Source of the DNA: Deltaproteobacteria bacterium | Lineage (GTDB): Bacteria; Desulfobacterota; Desulfobacteria; Desulfobacterales; SURF-7 | Reading direction: 5' to 3' | Length of the DNA: 38,867 nt | Assembly: GCA_019307665.1 (NCBI GenBank) | Contig: JAFDJC010000003.1 | Coordinates: 1 to 38,867 of the forward strand | In this document: positions 7,573 to 16,520 of the stretch, one piece after another | Numbering within the stretch: the first letter of the stretch is position 1 | How the letters are laid out: each line of letters opens with the position of its first letter | Translations under genes and position numbers: made by a program | Notes under the pieces: generated by a model | What the model saw: only the letters and a program-made list of their open reading frames with translations | Told to the model about the DNA's origin: nothing | Databases searched by the model: none

Positions 7573-8622
7573 TTATTTGTCAGGTTTACCGTCTATGACA
7601 CGCAACCTGGAACGATTATGCCCCTCTTTTTTATTTTTTCCATCAAGCCTTGTTGCTCCACTCCAAAAAACAACAGCAGGGTCAACACCCGATTTTCGTG
7701 CAACAGATGCCAACTCTTCCATCACATCTTCGGTTATCAGTTTACTTTTACTAAAATCCCACTCTCCACCCAGACGCAGGTATTTGTCCTGGCAAAGATT
7801 GTTGAATGCACAAAGCTCCCAACGGTTCACAGTGCCTTGTAATGAGGCGGCAATAAATTCACCGATCTTTGCTATATTTTCTTTAAATGCTGTTGCACCG
7901 GGGATTACAGGCGTCCTGATCCAAAGCTCTTTAGGATAAAGGTGGTTTTTTATATAGTCAGCAACATAGACAAGATTATCAAGAATCTTCCGGTTATCGC
8001 TTCCTGTAAATTTTTGGTGCTTTTCCGGGTTTATAATTTTTATATCAAAAAGAACCATCGCAGAATGGGGAAGAAGTGCATCAAATGCTTCCTTCTTGCA
8101 CAAGCCGCAAGTGTCAAGAGCTGTATGGATACCCATTTCACGAAAGCGCTTTAAATAGGCTTCAACAAACCCGGCCTGCATCGTTGGTTCACCTCCTGAT
8201 ACTGTGATGCCTCCTCCCGACTTTTCAAAATACGCCTTGTCTTTGATTGTTTCGGCAACAAGATCATCAACCGACCATTTTTCTCCTAAAAGCGCCATGG
8301 CGGTTGAAGGGCAAGCGTCAGCACACTCACCGCAGTTGATGCAATTTTTCCGGTCAATTATAATTGTTCCGGATTGCGAAACAGACAACGCGTTGTTTTG
8401 GCATGTATCAATACAGCTTCGGCAGCCAACACACCTGGTTTCAAGCCAGTGAACCTGCTGGTGGGAAGGAATACTTTCAGGGTTGTGACACCATGTACAT
8501 TTTAAGGGACAGCCCTTGAAGAAAACCGTTGTTCTGATACCGGGGCCGTCTTCAGTTGACAACCTTTGTATTTCTAAAACCAGTGCATCTGGATTTATCG
8601 GGTCTTTTTTAGAATCCTTCAT
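7573..8622 (-). CDS. glycyl-radical enzyme activating enzyme (radical SAM)
   Basis: This 349-residue radical SAM protein installs the glycyl radical on its partner by hydrogen abstraction with 5'-deoxyadenosyl radical. The GPGIRTTVFFKGCP start and C-x3-C-x2-C cluster (CPLKCTWC) bind the catalytic [4Fe-4S]. An inserted ferredoxin-like region holds two further clusters, CVGCRSCIDTC and CINCGECADAC, as in activases of the dehydratase/decarboxylase/lyase classes rather than the short PflA of formate lyase. SGGEPTMQ is the SAM-contact motif. The gene starts 14 bases inside the 3' end of the radical enzyme gene, so the pair is translationally coupled, and ends just before the split-barrel gene. Confidence 0.93.
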   Translation of the reverse strand: MKDSKKDPINPDALVLEIQRLSTEDGPGIRTTVFFKGCPLKCTWCHNPESIPSHQQVHWLETRCVGCRSCIDTCQNNALSVSQSGTIIIDRKNCINCGECADACPSTAMALLGEKWSVDDLVAETIKDKAYFEKSGGGITVSGGEPTMQAGFVEAYLKRFREMGIHTALDTCGLCKKEAFDALLPHSAMVLFDIKIINPEKHQKFTGSDNRKILDNLVYVADYIKNHLYPKELWIRTPVIPGATAFKENIAKIGEFIAASLQGTVNRWELCAFNNLCQDKYLRLGGEWDFSKSKLITEDVMEELASVARKSGVDPAVVFWSGATRLDGKNKKEGHNRSRLRVIDGKPDK

Positions 8623-11125
8623 GACTCACGCGCTCAATAATCTCGTTCTGCAGTTCTCTCCCCACAGTTGTAAAATACGCATTGTATCCTGTCACCCGCA
8701 CCAGAAGGTGACGATAATCGCCCGGATTATCCTGTGCGTCTTTTAACATCTCGGGGTCAAGTATGTTAATCTGGAGTGCCGTTCCCCCGTTTTCAGTATA
8801 TCCTTTCAAGAAAGCCTTGAACTTTTCTCTATGTTCAGGGTCTTTTATTATTGAAGGATTAAAGGTAATGGTATGGCTTGAACCGTTCGGAAGCATATTG
8901 ACATAATCCTCCCAGTCGCCTTCACCGTTTTCAACCCTTCCACCAAGTGCTTTGCCTGCAGAATTTGCGTTTGCCGTAGGCCCGTTTATGTCCGCACCAT
9001 TTGTGGGGCAGATGGCATTTGAAAGAAATTTGCCCTTTTCTCTTCCATCCGCACTTGCAGCCATTATATACCCATCACCGACCCAGTAGTTCCAGCTGAG
9101 CATTCCGGGTCTGAACTGCCTTCCGGTCGATTTGGTTTTATGCTTCCATGTTTCATCGCACCAAAGTGCCATTACCTCGGCAGCCATTTTGTCGGCTATA
9201 TCATCATCCCTGCCGTATTTCGTGGCCCTGTTTTTTGCCATTGCCTGAAGGACATCAAAACCTTTCCAGTTTGCCTTTAGAGCTTTCACAAGTTCCGCCA
9301 TGGTGCATTTCTTTTCATCAAAAACCAGGTATTTTACGGCAAGAAGGGAATCAACGGTCGTTGCAAAGGTAACCGCCTCAAGCGTTGTAAGGCTGATTTC
9401 CGCGCCGCCCTTGGTGATATCAATACCCTTTTCCGCGCATCCTTTTACAAGGCATGACAGGTAGGGTGTTGGGAAATATTCAGCCCTGATACTTTCAGAT
9501 CGTTCATAAAGGTCTGCACATCTTTTAATGATATATTCGGTTTGAACCCTGTATGCGTCCCAAAATTCCTCCCATGAAGCAAAATTTGCGGCATCGCCGG
9601 TTTCAGGACCATCCTGCAGTATTTTTTCCGTCTTTCCCGTCATGAGGTTGTTGAAGGGAATAAGGTCCCTGCCGCCTGTCAGTGCCAGTTCAACCGCCTT
9701 AAGGAGGTTCAGGTTGTTATCAACGGTTCCTGAGCGGTCGTTTCCCACCATTGTGTTTTCAAGGCATCCAACAGGTGCGTATTCAAAAACATTATCCTCA
9801 TTAATAAGATGGGAAAGTCCTGCAAATTTGGCTTCCCGCATCATCCCGGCCATTGAACGTTCATCAAAATTCAAAAGAAACGGCGCGCCCTGGCTCGATG
9901 CTATCATATCAACCAGTTTATCAAGGAGTTCTTCAGGCGAATTCCGGTGAAGTCTCACATTTGGTTTGGGCTCAAGAATTGGTGTCATATCATCAATAAC
10001 TTCAAGCATTGCGTATGTCAGGTCATTTGTCATGTCGGCACCGTTTTTTCCGATACCTGACAACGTGATAAGCTGACCAAAGCCTGCATTTATCCCCTGA
10101 TGGCCGTTTCTGATCATTGCGTCATAGGCTGTATTGCAGTGCATCCAGAAGCATTTCAGTATTTCCTTGCCAAATTCCCTGTCCATACCGTTATTCAATG
10201 AATATTCCCAAAAAGGAAGCAGGTACTGGTCTATCCGTCCAAAAGAAATGCCAGGCCCGGGATAGTTCTCATCACTCATAATGAGCATATGAGTAATCCA
10301 CAGCGCCTGTACTGCTTCCCAGAATGTTTCAGGAGGTTCCCACAGCACTTGATCAAGGTTTTTGGCCATGTTTGACAGTTCTTCCCTGCGGTCATCCTGC
10401 TTCTCTGATGATGCAAGTTCCCTACATAAACCCGCATATCCTGCAGCAAGCTCGCCCGGCATTTTAGCTGAAGTCATCATGGCCCTCAACTGTTCTCCCA
10501 TATAACTATCCTTCTGTTCTTCCGACAGGCTTTGATACTTTGATTCCAGGTCTTGATATATGCCTTTCCACCCGATCTTCAGAGCCCTTTCATGGCCCGG
10601 CACCAGGTGACCGCTTGTTGCGCCGGCATTTCCATAACCATGATCATGAAACCATTTCACCGCACCCCTGACACCGTCTTTTCCTGCAATCATCTTGTTA
10701 TATGTTTTCTGTTCATCCTCATTCAGGCACATGGAGGTTTGAAGGTTAAACCTTCCGCCACAGATAAGGTCGCCCGGCAAAATCTCTTTGGGCAGGTGGT
10801 TAACCATCACCTCTTTTACAAAGAACGCCCTTCTCTCCGGAATGCTTTTTGACCAGAAATCATTGGAAAGCTTAATATCACGGGCAGCCTGACGAAAAGA
10901 CCCCCCCAATGCCTGGATTAACAGATAGGCTTCCGGAACAATATAATATGTCATTTCGTTAAACTGGATATCCCACGCAGTACCGGTTGACCAGGCAGTA
11001 AATTGATTATTCCAGGCTCTATCATTGCCCTTGAAATAATAATCCCTGAGCCATTGAACTCGAGCCGAGAGACCTTTTGGTTCCTTGATTCTTTTTTCGA
11101 CTGATTTTTTCTGAGTCTTGCTCAT
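8609..11125 (-). CDS. glycyl-radical enzyme of the Cys-x-Glu (decarboxylase/dehydratase/lyase) class
   Basis: The 838-residue protein has the two hallmarks of glycyl-radical enzymes. The thiyl-radical Cys is Cys454 with its acid/base Glu456 in APVGCLENT. The radical Gly is Gly813 in RVTGYNAYF, 25 residues from the C terminus. A C-x-E loop excludes pyruvate formate-lyase (Cys-Cys) and fits dehydratases, C-S lyases and arylacetate decarboxylases. From memory, the overall sequence (for example WFHDHGYGNAGATSGHL and NVRLHRNSPEELLDK) feels closest to the arylacetate decarboxylase branch, but no HpdC-like small subunit is encoded nearby, so substrate remains open. It is second in an operon, 10 bases after the FadR-type regulator, and overlaps its activase. 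Expression is probably controlled by that regulator. Confidence 0.92.
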   Translation of the reverse strand: MSKTQKKSVEKRIKEPKGLSARVQWLRDYYFKGNDRAWNNQFTAWSTGTAWDIQFNEMTYYIVPEAYLLIQALGGSFRQAARDIKLSNDFWSKSIPERRAFFVKEVMVNHLPKEILPGDLICGGRFNLQTSMCLNEDEQKTYNKMIAGKDGVRGAVKWFHDHGYGNAGATSGHLVPGHERALKIGWKGIYQDLESKYQSLSEEQKDSYMGEQLRAMMTSAKMPGELAAGYAGLCRELASSEKQDDRREELSNMAKNLDQVLWEPPETFWEAVQALWITHMLIMSDENYPGPGISFGRIDQYLLPFWEYSLNNGMDREFGKEILKCFWMHCNTAYDAMIRNGHQGINAGFGQLITLSGIGKNGADMTNDLTYAMLEVIDDMTPILEPKPNVRLHRNSPEELLDKLVDMIASSQGAPFLLNFDERSMAGMMREAKFAGLSHLINEDNVFEYAPVGCLENTMVGNDRSGTVDNNLNLLKAVELALTGGRDLIPFNNLMTGKTEKILQDGPETGDAANFASWEEFWDAYRVQTEYIIKRCADLYERSESIRAEYFPTPYLSCLVKGCAEKGIDITKGGAEISLTTLEAVTFATTVDSLLAVKYLVFDEKKCTMAELVKALKANWKGFDVLQAMAKNRATKYGRDDDIADKMAAEVMALWCDETWKHKTKSTGRQFRPGMLSWNYWVGDGYIMAASADGREKGKFLSNAICPTNGADINGPTANANSAGKALGGRVENGEGDWEDYVNMLPNGSSHTITFNPSIIKDPEHREKFKAFLKGYTENGGTALQINILDPEMLKDAQDNPGDYRHLLVRVTGYNAYFTTVGRELQNEIIERVSHEGF

Positions 11126-11135
11126 AACCGCCTCC

Positions 11136-11858
11136 TTATTTTGAAATAATTTCTCTCAATCTCTCTTCACCGTGAATAAGCATCCTGTGCATTACGTCAA
11201 CCGATTTTACGCCATCTTTTTTTTCAAGAGCATCTACCATCTCTTTATGAAAACTAAATACTTCCGGTATCACGTCCGGATCCTGAAAAAACTGGCCGGA
11301 CATGCTGGTATATACGGGTCTGAATGAATTTAAAAGCATCGGATAGCTCAAATTATCAGTTGCCATGGCCACCAGATGATGAAAATCAAAGTCGATCTCG
11401 GTTATCTGTGCAATATTCTTATGGTCGACCTCTTCTTCCTGCTTAATAATTTTCTTGAATTGAAGCATCTGTTCCGAAGTTCGATTACTTGCCGCAAGTT
11501 TTGCATTCTCTTTTTCCATAAGCATGCGCATGGCAAGAAGACTCTCGAGTAGCTTGGGATCCAGCATTCCGTTGTGATAACTGATTAATGAAGTCAGAAT
11601 TGCAACCGAGCCTTCCCTTCGATAGTCATTGACAACCGTTCCGATTCTGGGAATCATGGATACCAGGCCTTTTGCGGCAATTTCAACGAGCGCTTCGTGA
11701 ACAACCGGCCTGCTGACGCCCAGTTGCACCGCCAGTTCCCTTTCAGGCGGCAATTTTTTACCCACAGGCAGCTTTCCGGACAATATAAGTTCCTCAAATC
11801 GTCTGATGCAGACTGCTTTTAAACTTTCTGTTCTTACTGGCTTGATCATATCGAGCAT
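11136..11858 (-). CDS. GntR-family transcriptional regulator, FadR/FCD subfamily
   Basis: This is a winged-helix regulator of 240 residues. Residues about 10-75 hold the GntR DNA-binding domain, with LPPERELAVQLGVSRPVVHEAL as recognition region. Residues about 90-235 are an all-helical FCD ligand domain with the usual metal-site residues: Asp and His in DFDFHHL, then His in FHKEM and MHRMLIHGEE. FCD domains typically bind carboxylates. I chose the ATG at 11858 (MLDMIKPVR), which has AAGGA about 10 bases upstream; a TTG 12 codons earlier would begin inside the operator and leader. It is the first gene of the radical operon and probably represses its own promoter until a substrate-related acid binds. 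Confidence 0.9.
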   Translation of the reverse strand: MLDMIKPVRTESLKAVCIRRFEELILSGKLPVGKKLPPERELAVQLGVSRPVVHEALVEIAAKGLVSMIPRIGTVVNDYRREGSVAILTSLISYHNGMLDPKLLESLLAMRMLMEKENAKLAASNRTSEQMLQFKKIIKQEEEVDHKNIAQITEIDFDFHHLVAMATDNLSYPMLLNSFRPVYTSMSGQFFQDPDVIPEVFSFHKEMVDALEKKDGVKSVDVMHRMLIHGEERLREIISK

Positions 11859-11882
11859 AAATATTGATTCCTTTTTGGCTGG

Positions 11883-11893
11883 TGGTAATACCA
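11883..11893. promoter_or_regulatory. FadR-family operator palindrome
   Basis: TGGTAATACCA is a perfect 11-bp palindrome around a central base and fits the published FadR-subfamily operator pattern TNGTNNNACNA. It lies between the -10 hexamer and the start codon of the regulator gene, where bound repressor would block transcription of the whole radical operon. Its position and match make autoregulation likely. Confidence 0.75.
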
Positions 11894-11922
11894 AATATAT
11901 AACGGTAGAATATGAATGTCAA
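11894..11922 (-). promoter_or_regulatory. sigma-70-type promoter of the glycyl-radical operon
   Basis: On the minus strand, TTGACA (11922-11917) is followed by exactly 17 bases and TATATT (11899-11894). This is close to the ideal sigma-70 promoter. The -10 box directly abuts the FadR-type operator. Start codon distance from the -10 is about 36 bases. Confidence 0.75.
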
Positions 11923-11979
11923 GTGAATTTTATAAAGATGGTTAATTTGACAGCTGACACATCATCGTTATTTCTGTTT

Positions 11980-12780
11980 TTATCGTGTCGTGAATTCATT
12001 AATCGGAGGCCAATAGCTCTTTTTGTATTTTGTTGATAAGTTGTTATGGCTTGCGCCTTCAATTTTAACGAATAGTTTCTCTGTTTTTATTTTGGTGTAT
12101 ATCCTTTTCCCCATTTCGAATGGAACTACATTGTCCTGTGTCCCGTGAATTATCAAAACCGGGCATGATATATTGACGATTTTGTCAATATTATTGAACG
12201 AGTTCCCGGCAAAAACTGAAGCAAGACCAAACCCTGCTGCTTTGGCAAAATCTTCTCCGCTTGTTAAAGGAGTGACGAGAATAAGCCCGGCAATATTTAA
12301 ATTTTGAGAAGTATTTATTGCAACGGCAGTTCCGATTGAGCGTCCTAAAATAGTTACATTGCTTACTGAGAAACCAAGGCTTTGGACAGCATAGGTGAGG
12401 GCTGCTTTGCCGTCAGTGTATATCCCCTTTTCGCTTGGTTCACCCTGGCTCTTTCCGTAGCCACGGTAACTGACACCCAGTACATTGATTCCTAAATTGT
12501 TAATTTGCATTAAGTCAGGCAAACGACTAGAAATATTACCTCCGTTTCCATGAAAGTAGATAAGTATTTTATTTGATGATTTGTCTGGGATGAAGTAACT
12601 TTGAATTTTTACCCGGTCTTCAGTTTCAATGAAAATTTCCTGTACGTTTAACGGGAGTTGGCCCGTTAAAATTACATTTTTTTTATCCGGGTGAAATGCC
12701 ATTTTGTTAACAACAATCTTACACCCATACAAAAATAAAATACTCAGTAATGCCGTTAATATTAGCGCTGTTTTTTTCAT
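11980..12780 (-). CDS. lipoprotein alpha/beta hydrolase, BEM46/ABHD13-like
   Basis: The 266-residue alpha/beta-hydrolase has a hydrophobic N terminus ending in LYGC at Cys20, a plausible lipobox (Tyr at -2 is atypical). YFHGNGGN is the oxyanion-hole His-Gly region. GRSIGT carries the nucleophile Ser. HGTQDNVVPF supplies the acid Asp, and ASHNNL the catalytic His. This order and the VSYRGYGKSQG segment match BEM46/ABHD13-type hydrolases, usually esterases or thioesterases of unknown substrate. It is transcribed toward the radical operon, which has its own promoter 57 bases downstream, so the two need not be linked. Confidence 0.85.
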   Translation of the reverse strand: MKKTALILTALLSILFLYGCKIVVNKMAFHPDKKNVILTGQLPLNVQEIFIETEDRVKIQSYFIPDKSSNKILIYFHGNGGNISSRLPDLMQINNLGINVLGVSYRGYGKSQGEPSEKGIYTDGKAALTYAVQSLGFSVSNVTILGRSIGTAVAINTSQNLNIAGLILVTPLTSGEDFAKAAGFGLASVFAGNSFNNIDKIVNISCPVLIIHGTQDNVVPFEMGKRIYTKIKTEKLFVKIEGASHNNLSTKYKKSYWPPINEFTTR

Positions 12781-13292
12781 AATTTATTATGTGAATGCGG
12801 CAAATAACGTATATTGCTTTCAATTTAAATTATTAATAATGGCAGCATAACATTAAGATATTTTGGAATCAATGCTTAGAAATTCCGGCTTTTCACCAAG
12901 ATCTATCATGTTTAAAAAAAAATAACTACAGCATATAGAAGAAGGTAATCAGAGGGATTATATGCCCAAAAATTGCAATTGGTCGATAGCCGCACCCGGG
13001 TTTGGCTGCAAACAATTCCCCAAAGGGGATAAGGAATATAGCCTCGGGTTTCAACCGTGGTGGCAGGGCACCAAATCGTATTAAGCCCTGAACAGGGCGA
13101 TGAAAAAATTAGACGAAAATATCTTCCGGTCATAATATTATCTGTACTGTCAATGTTAAGCTGTCTATATTCTTGTTCACCTGTCTATATTCTGTAGAAA
13201 ATCAAAGGGCCGCCTATCCGGCCTTAAAATAAAAATATGACATTCTAAAGGATTCTTTGCATATTTTATTAAAGTGAGCTAAATTTGTTGAC
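12781..13292. other. 512-base intergenic region with repeat remnants
   Basis: No convincing gene is present. The region holds a structured repeat-like block (about 12990-13105), the short direct repeat CTGTCTATATTCT at about 13161 and 13182, a small hairpin GGCCG/CGGCC (13208-13223), and one copy of TTAAAGTGAGCTAAATTT (13269-13286) just before moeA. A 73-codon minus-strand ORF lies over the structured block and is probably noncoding. Confidence 0.6.
12990..13105. repeat. degenerate dispersed palindromic repeat
   Basis: This block has CCCCAAAGGGG (13018-13028), then CCTCGGGTTTCAACCG, and then the palindrome GCCCTGAACAGGGC (13085-13098) in the context TTAAGCCCTGAACAGGGCGATGA. The order resembles a dispersed intergenic element seen in many deltaproteobacteria and other phyla (…AAGCCCTGAAAGGGCGAAAGA…). 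The identification rests on memory of that pattern. Confidence 0.45.
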
Positions 13293-14531
13293 ATGAGTAC
13301 TTTTAAAAATTTTTTCAAAGTAAAAAACATTGAAGAGGTTCTGTCCCTGGAATCATTATTTCCTCAACTGGGAACTGAAGAGATTCCTCTTCTCAATGCA
13401 TCGGGAAGAGTTCTTGCCTCAGACATTATATCAGATGCCGACCTCCCGGGTTTTGACCGCTCTACCATGGATGGTTTTGCTGTGGTCGCCTCATCAACAT
13501 TCGGTGCAAGCGACGGCAGCCCTGCCTTTCTCAACATTAAAGGCACTGTCCCAATGGGTGAGGAGCCTGACTTTTCTATCAGGCCTGGGGAGGCGGCAAG
13601 AATGCCAACCGGAGGTATGCTGCCGGAAGGCGCTGACAGCGTCATCATGATAGAACTGACTGAAGCGATCGATGACGATTCCATTGAAATATATAAAAGT
13701 GTCGCCCCCGGAAACGATATCATTAAAAGAGGTGAGGATTACAAGGCCGGAGATACCATAATATCGGCCGGCTGCAGATTGCGTCCCCAGGATGTGGGAC
13801 TGCTGGCGGCGTTTGGACAAGATCCTGTCTCCGTATTTAAACAGCCGGTTGTCGGGATCATATCTACAGGAGACGAGATTGTTCCGGTCAATAAAAATCC
13901 CGGATCGGCGGAAGTAAGAGATACCAATACGTATTCACTGGCGGGCTTTGTGAAAGATGCAGGAGCAATACCCGTGACATTTGGGATAGCGAAAGACAAC
14001 TTTGATGAACTGCTCAAAATGTGCAGCAAAGCAATAGAAGAGACCGATATGGTGATCCTATCGGGTGGAAGTTCTGTTGGAACACGTGACTTCACAATAG
14101 AAGTCCTCTCTTCATTGCCTGAATCAGAAATACTGGTTCATGGCATATCGATCAGTCCGGGCAAGCCGACCATTCTTGCGAAGACACGCGGCAAGGCGGT
14201 CTGGGGACTTCCAGGCCACGTCGTATCATCAATGATTGTTTTTAAAGTAATCGTCAGGCCTTTTATTGAACATATCGGAGGAGTCTCTCTAACAAACAGA
14301 AAACAGCAATGGACTAAAGCAAAGATGACACGCAACATATCGTCAGCCCAGGGAAGAATAGATTGTATTCGCGTAAAGCTCTCTAGGACCAACAGAACAC
14401 TTTTTGCAGAACCTGTTTTGGGAAAATCCGGCCTTATCAATACAATGGTAAAGGCTGACGGAATTGTCATGGTCGACATTAATTCAGAAGGAATTGAAGA
14501 GGGAGCTGAGGTTGATGTCATACAGATATGA
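13293..14531 (+). CDS. moeA: molybdopterin molybdenumtransferase MoeA
   Basis: The 412-residue protein inserts molybdate (or tungstate) into adenylylated molybdopterin in the cytoplasm. The family signature DLPGFDRSTMDGFAV near residue 50 includes the conserved Asp-Gly pair. PTGGMLPEGADSVI follows, and the MogA/MoeA fold motif GIISTGDEIV and ILSGGSSVGTRD lie near residues 190-265. PGKPT and WGLPGHVVSSM complete the active-site region. Length is normal for MoeA (about 405). The ATG at 13293 has no strong Shine-Dalgarno. It is followed 48 bases later by a second, longer MoeA, an arrangement seen in organisms that may separate Mo and W cofactors; that reading is inference. Confidence 0.95.
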   Translation: MSTFKNFFKVKNIEEVLSLESLFPQLGTEEIPLLNASGRVLASDIISDADLPGFDRSTMDGFAVVASSTFGASDGSPAFLNIKGTVPMGEEPDFSIRPGEAARMPTGGMLPEGADSVIMIELTEAIDDDSIEIYKSVAPGNDIIKRGEDYKAGDTIISAGCRLRPQDVGLLAAFGQDPVSVFKQPVVGIISTGDEIVPVNKNPGSAEVRDTNTYSLAGFVKDAGAIPVTFGIAKDNFDELLKMCSKAIEETDMVILSGGSSVGTRDFTIEVLSSLPESEILVHGISISPGKPTILAKTRGKAVWGLPGHVVSSMIVFKVIVRPFIEHIGGVSLTNRKQQWTKAKMTRNISSAQGRIDCIRVKLSRTNRTLFAEPVLGKSGLINTMVKADGIVMVDINSEGIEEGAEVDVIQI

Positions 14532-14579
14532 CTACAGACAACAAATAAATTTTTTGACTTATTACGGAGTTGCCATTAA

Positions 14580-16520
14580 ATGACCTTAAAAAGAAATATT
14601 TATCTTGATATGAAGACACTTGAGAAGGCAAGGGAAATTCTGTTCACATCGTTTCCTTTGTCTTCTTTTCTGACAAAAGAGTCCGTACCGGTTGCAGATG
14701 CTGTCGGAAGGGTTTTGGCAGAAGCTGTTTTTGCCAAGATTTCTTCACCGCCATTCCATGCCGCAGCAATGGACGGCATTGCAATAAAAGCTTCAGATTC
14801 ATTTGGTGCAGCAGAAAACCATCCGATTGAGTTTATATCCGATAAAAATGCATTCTATGTAAATACAGGCCATGTCCTGCCTGAAAATACCGATGCGGTT
14901 ATTATGATAGAGTACGTAAATCGGAAAGATGATAAAAGACTTGAAATTGAATCCCCTGCATATCCCTGGCAGAATATAAGAAAGCTCGGGGAAGATATTG
15001 TGGCCACAGAACTGCTTTTTCCTGTAAATCATAAGGTGACACCATACTGCATAGGCGCACTTCTTTCAGCAGGAATCACATCTGTTGAAGTCAAGAAGAA
15101 GCCAAAGGGCCTTATTGTTCCAACAGGTTCAGAGTTGATAGATGCAGACAGTGCACTATCCGTCGGATTAAAACCAGGGCAGCTAATAGAATCGAATTCC
15201 CATGTACTCGCCAAACTGATTGAGTCATATGGCGGTGCATTTGAAAGAAAAGGCATAATCCGGGATGACATAGGGCAAATTGAGAAGATCATATCTGATG
15301 CTGCAGAAGATAAAAACTGTAACTTTATTCTAATCTGTGGCGGTTCTTCCGCAGGCTCTCACGACTTCTCCAAGGCATCAATCAACAACCTGGGAACAAT
15401 TCTGGTTCACGGCGTTACGATAATGCCCGGCAAACCGGTTATCATTGCGGATGTAAATGGGAAGCCTGTTTTTGGGGTTCCCGGTTATCCGGTATCGACA
15501 ATCATAGCTTTCGAGCAGTTTATCGGCCCCATGATCGCAATGATGCTTGGGCAATCTGACAAGGAAAAAACAACCATCAATGTTGAACTGACCCGGAAAG
15601 CAGCTTCCAAGCTTGGTATCGAAGAATTTCTTCGTGTCAAACTTGGCAAAATAGGCAAAAGGATTGTCGCCACATCCCTGCCCCGTGGTGCGGGAAGCAT
15701 TACCACCATTACCGAAGCTGATGGTATCATAAGAATTCCCAATCATATTGAAGGACTGAACGCACACGAACCTGTAAAAGCCGAACTCTTGCGCCCTCTT
15801 GCTTCTATTGAGAACACTATAATTGCCACAGGAAGTCATGACAACACCCTTGATGTTCTTGCAGACCTTCTGAAAGCTTCGGGAACCGGGATCACTCTTT
15901 CGTCAAATCATGTCGGCAGCATGGGTGGACTTATGGCGATTAAAAAAAAAGTCTGCCATATTGCAGGTTCGCATCTTCTAGATACTGAAGACGGCTCATA
16001 TAACATCTCATGGATTAAAAAATACCTGCCGGGTATTAATATAAAACTTGTCAACCTTGTATCAAGGGAACAGGGTCTGATAGTAAAGTCCGGGAATCCA
16101 AAAAATATTCGCAGTCTCGAAGATATCGCAAAAGATGATATTATGTTTATAAACCGCCAGGCTGGCTCCGGAACAAGAATTCTACTTGATTACAGGCTGA
16201 AAAACTACGGCATCGACCCTTCCAAAATAAAAGGTTATGAAAACGAAGAATTTACACACATGTCTGTTGCAGCAGCTGTTTTAAGCGGTGCCGCCGACAC
16301 AGGGCTTGGAATACATGCGGCAGCGACAGCACTTGATCTGGACTTTATCCCGGTTGTTACAGAGCAGTATGATCTTGTCATCCCAAAAGAGCACTTTAAA
16401 ACAGAGATGATCCAAAAGCTTCTTGATATTATCAACACAGATACCTTCAAATCGCGCGTTCGCGCTCTTGGAGGGTATGGAACTGAGAATACCGGAAAAC
16501 TGATAAATGAAATTACATAA
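14580..16520 (+). CDS. MoeA fused to a C-terminal periplasmic-binding-like (molybdate/tungstate sensing) domain
   Basis: Residues about 1-405 are a complete MoeA: HAAAMDGIAI, NTDAVIMIE, GLIVPTGSELI, ILICGGSSAGSHD and FGVPGYPVSTI. Residues about 410-640 are a type-2 periplasmic-binding fold without a signal peptide. Relevant segments are TIIATGSHDNTLDVLADLL, then MFINRQAGSGTRILLD and AAAVLSGAADTGLGIHAAA, close to LysR/ModE-TupA-like oxyanion binding domains. Such MoeA-PBP fusions are known in archaea and anaerobic bacteria. The binding domain presumably captures molybdate or tungstate inside the cytoplasm, or senses it. GGAG lies about 11 bases before the ATG, and the gene overlaps rtcB by 14 bases. 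Confidence 0.9.
   Translation: MTLKRNIYLDMKTLEKAREILFTSFPLSSFLTKESVPVADAVGRVLAEAVFAKISSPPFHAAAMDGIAIKASDSFGAAENHPIEFISDKNAFYVNTGHVLPENTDAVIMIEYVNRKDDKRLEIESPAYPWQNIRKLGEDIVATELLFPVNHKVTPYCIGALLSAGITSVEVKKKPKGLIVPTGSELIDADSALSVGLKPGQLIESNSHVLAKLIESYGGAFERKGIIRDDIGQIEKIISDAAEDKNCNFILICGGSSAGSHDFSKASINNLGTILVHGVTIMPGKPVIIADVNGKPVFGVPGYPVSTIIAFEQFIGPMIAMMLGQSDKEKTTINVELTRKAASKLGIEEFLRVKLGKIGKRIVATSLPRGAGSITTITEADGIIRIPNHIEGLNAHEPVKAELLRPLASIENTIIATGSHDNTLDVLADLLKASGTGITLSSNHVGSMGGLMAIKKKVCHIAGSHLLDTEDGSYNISWIKKYLPGINIKLVNLVSREQGLIVKSGNPKNIRSLEDIAKDDIMFINRQAGSGTRILLDYRLKNYGIDPSKIKGYENEEFTHMSVAAAVLSGAADTGLGIHAAATALDLDFIPVVTEQYDLVIPKEHFKTEMIQKLLDIINTDTFKSRVRALGGYGTENTGKLINEIT

Noticed and set aside
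9148-10852. Several plus-strand ORFs of 70-100 codons opposite the radical enzyme gene
   Set aside because: They are antisense shadows of a well-conserved enzyme; none has independent support.
8609-11125. Pyruvate formate-lyase annotation for the radical enzyme
   Set aside because: It lacks the Cys-Cys pair; the active loop reads G-C-L-E, which belongs to the other glycyl-radical classes.
12912-13133. 73-codon minus-strand ORF
   Set aside because: It overlies a palindromic repeat block, has no ribosome site, and its translation looks like that of noncoding repeat DNA.
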